From positions 318,046-382,045 of the forward strand of contig CAJJDP010000047.1 in NCBI GenBank assembly GCA_905182995.1: 64,000 nt of DNA, given 5' to 3'. Shown here piece after piece: positions 61,525-64,000 of this stretch. The DNA comes from Paramecium octaurelia. Lineage: Eukaryota; Ciliophora; Oligohymenophorea; Peniculida; Parameciidae. The notes beneath the pieces are model-generated. The model searched no databases. It was not told where the DNA came from and saw only the letters and a program-made list of their open reading frames with translations. The stretch's first letter is position 1. Every line of letters begins with the position of its first letter. A program made the position numbers and the translations under genes.

Positions 61525-63733
61525 TCAATTTATTACCCTCATTTTCAATACATCCACTCTTCTCAATTGATCCAAGCAATAATGAGACACCCCATTGCAT
61601 TCAATCCCAACCTACTTACTCGGAATGTAAAAGTCTATCCTGAATGGCAGCACTTCACAGTAATCTCTGATATACTCCACCTTCTCCTCCTTCAAAATAG
61701 ACTCAACCACACTCTCAATATAAGAAGGCATCTCCTATTGAGTCAAACTGTACTCCTTAATGAGATCCTATAACTTTATTAGATACCCTGATTCCTCATT
61801 GCCTAAAAATTGATGGTATCTTAAAGCCTGATAAAATTGCACCAACGTTTGATTTGTCACAAAATTCACTGATGACTTGCCTATTATTTTGTTTCTCTAG
61901 AACTTTTTATTGTTTGATATTAATTCATCAGTGAATTATTCTATTTCTCTCTTGTATTTATCAAATAGATAATTATAAAATGATTGATCGTCAAATAGCG
62001 ATGCTGTCAAAATACTAAAACTCAATAATCCTTTGTCCAATTTACTAAACTCTTATGTCAAGTAATCTGGTGTATCTTTTATCTTCTCAATGATTCTTTG
62101 TTTTAGTTTTTCGTATTGATTTGTAGGGAATTAAGCAATATCATAAAGAATCCTAACCAATAGAAATGGTCTAGTCTAATTTATTCTCTCCAAAAAGAAC
62201 CCCTCATCATGAACTTAACAAATAAACTATGCTCCAAAATAATAGTATAATTAACTCTATGCTAATCTCTCTCTAAAGTTGATGTGCAACCTTCTAAACT
62301 TATCCAATAAATCAACCTCTAAGGTTTTTAGTGCTCCTATCTATTGGATTAAGTGACACCACTCTCCAAAATTCTTCTAAGTCACATTAACCATATTTGC
62401 TGTCTCAGGCATAAATAATACCTAAGACTACTTGATTTTATTGGCTACAAAATTTATTAGAGCATCGTGATTTGAATTTAATGCTCCTTCTTAAATTTTC
62501 TATTCTATCTATTTATTCAAAACAACCACTTCTTCAATGTTCTAACATATTCTTAACGATTTAACTATCAAAAACAATTAATTTGAATCACATTTGGATA
62601 GGTTATTCATAAAATATGTACATTGGAATTTTAACAATTCTTGCTTGAAATCGCCTATCTATCTATAAATTTATGCAAGATGAAAGAAGTAAGCCACCAT
62701 CTAACTCATATTTATTGCTTTGCTCTTGATAATGTAATCTATAAACTACTGCTCATTTTATTTGAAGTACTCTAAACTATTCGAATACGTTATTAAGTAT
62801 AATAATTAATTGATTTAAGATTCCAACAACCCCTACATTTAGATCTAATTCAAAATATGAATAAAAGAGATATTGCTTTTTTTAAAAAATTCAGAATTCT
62901 TTAAAATCACTAAGTTAACAGATCTAATTACTTTAATTCAGCTATGTCAAAACTTTACCCTCCTCTTTTGGAGAGACCATTAATTAATTTAGGTACTTAT
63001 TCAAAATTTCTGTATAATTCGACCTTAATTTCCCTGGAATCAAATGAATTTATGGCAAAATGATCATAATCTCCTCAATACTGGGATATTAAAAATGTTC
63101 AAATAGAATTTATTGATTCTGCTTTACTTGCTTTGAAAGGATTATTTAATTTAGAATTTAAATCCTTTTTTCAGGTTTCAACTCTTAGTTGCTTAAATCT
63201 ACCACATTTTAATTATTCATCTATGATTCAGAAATATCCTTCCCCTAATTTACCTTCTATTCTATGAGGTCTATATAAATATTTATATATTTTTTTTGAA
63301 CTTCAGATTCCTTCAATTTCAATTATTCCAATAGCTATTTTACTTTTGGCTCCAGCATACTTATTTTAATGTTTTGAATTATATGTTTAATTAATTTGTC
63401 CTTCAACACAAAATTACCAAATTGATCCTGCAATATCAAAGTTAAAAGCTATTCCAATATCTAATAATCTTTCTTCATGTCTAATTTATAAGCGATTCTG
63501 GAGTATTCTTTCAAATCTATGATTTTTGAGATACTTTAGACAGGAGGCAAAACATCCTTGATCATTTTACGTATTTCCTAATAATTATCTTAATCCTTTA
63601 ATGTAAAGAGCATCGTATTTAATGTTGCCAACTCCTTTTTCCTTAAATAGGCTGTAGAGATCACTTCAGATTCAAATGATTTGACTGCTTATTTAATATG
63701 ACAAAAAAATGTTTTTACCTTATATTAAAACAT
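61525..63733 (-). CDS. RAP-domain protein
   Basis: A 726-residue protein with one 28-nt intron at 62931-62958. Most of it is a string of helices (octotricopeptide/FASTK-like, e.g. KSFESEVISTAYLRKKELAT). The last ~80 residues form a RAP domain: VLPFRIDFYIPSKQVGIECN followed by GVSHY and a basic LRRVDVLKMR. RAP proteins are abundant in alveolates and act in mitochondrial or plastid RNA processing; a mitochondrial role is expected, though no clear presequence is visible at MFQYKVKTFFC. Confidence 0.85.
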
Positions 63734-63820
63734 TTATTTTTTAAACTTAATTAACTTCTTAAATTCAATATCAAAGACCAGAACCAAAATGATTATAATG
63801 ATATTTATTAATATACAAAA

Positions 63821-64000
63821 TCATATATATTTATACAATATTTGGAGAGATTATGTTTTCTCCAACTTATCTATCCATTTTTTATTTTTCTTGATCTCCA
63901 CGAGAACCTATTCTTTCAAATTAGTGTTCTCGATCAGTGCCAATAATAAATAGATTGCTTTGCTAATGAGAGTCACTTTCAAATTTTATATCAAAAGACC
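63821..64000 (-). CDS. 3' end of a further gene (partial)
   Basis: A minus-strand frame runs in from the window edge for at least 50 residues to a TGA at 63821: helical sequence such as TLISKAIYLLLALIENTNLK and VEIKKNKKWIDKLEK. It resembles the C-terminus of a helical-repeat protein. The identity cannot be judged from this fragment. Confidence 0.5.

Overview
The window reads as macronuclear DNA of a Paramecium-type ciliate. It is about 70% A+T. Long conserved proteins appear only when TAA and TAG are read as glutamine and TGA is the sole stop. Nearly all introns are 20-37 nt long and run from GTA to TAG, CAG or AAG. Genes are packed with gaps of a few to about 100 bp. Under the standard code most of these genes look like strings of short ORFs. 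No rRNA, tRNA, CRISPR array, or virus-like or transposon body was found.

Layout. 1-5240: A/T-rich end, a small unknown gene, a cyclin Y-like gene and two unknown genes. 5397-8843: a coiled-coil gene whose last two thirds plus 3' flank are repeated exactly on the far side of a single N, probably a scaffold-join artefact. 8852-17134: a small ORF, a PPIL3-type cyclophilin, glycine decarboxylase P-protein (minus), a protein kinase, a CBM20 plus dual-specificity-phosphatase (laforin-like) gene and a catalytically degenerate kinase. 17173-25850: a helical-repeat protein, a haem/flavin redox chain protein (DOMON-like, b561, b5 and ferredoxin-reductase modules), a coiled-coil gene, the PP2A A scaffold subunit and an ANTH-like adaptor. 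25886-33261: a double cyclic-nucleotide-binding protein, a 900-residue unknown, a TBC Rab-GAP, a SAM-FHA-FHA-RING protein and a small ORF. 33928-41140: one giant surface protein with multipass C-terminus. 41134-45324: a MORN-type protein, two tandem helix-turn-helix paralogues with a perfect hairpin upstream, and a membrane protein. 45361-54236: PP2C, a membrane protein, a CTFxP/RLY-repeat protein, ALA dehydratase, a GBP-like GTPase fused to HSP20, and an RBR-like E3 with a PHR/MYCBP2-type cysteine tail. 54488-64000: a TRAPPC13-like gene, a giant ePHD/PHD protein, a small acylated protein, a RAP-domain protein and the 3' end of one more gene.

There are no operons; these are independent housekeeping, signalling and trafficking genes. 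The most unusual items are the GTPase-HSP20 fusion, the four-module redox chain protein, the E3 joining RBR-like and PHR-type modules, and four 3n introns with no in-frame TGA. Gene ends were checked by requiring that the intron-subtracted length be a multiple of three; this worked for every complete gene except the giant 33928-41140 model, where not all introns were mapped. Function names come from motif recognition by eye, with no database search.
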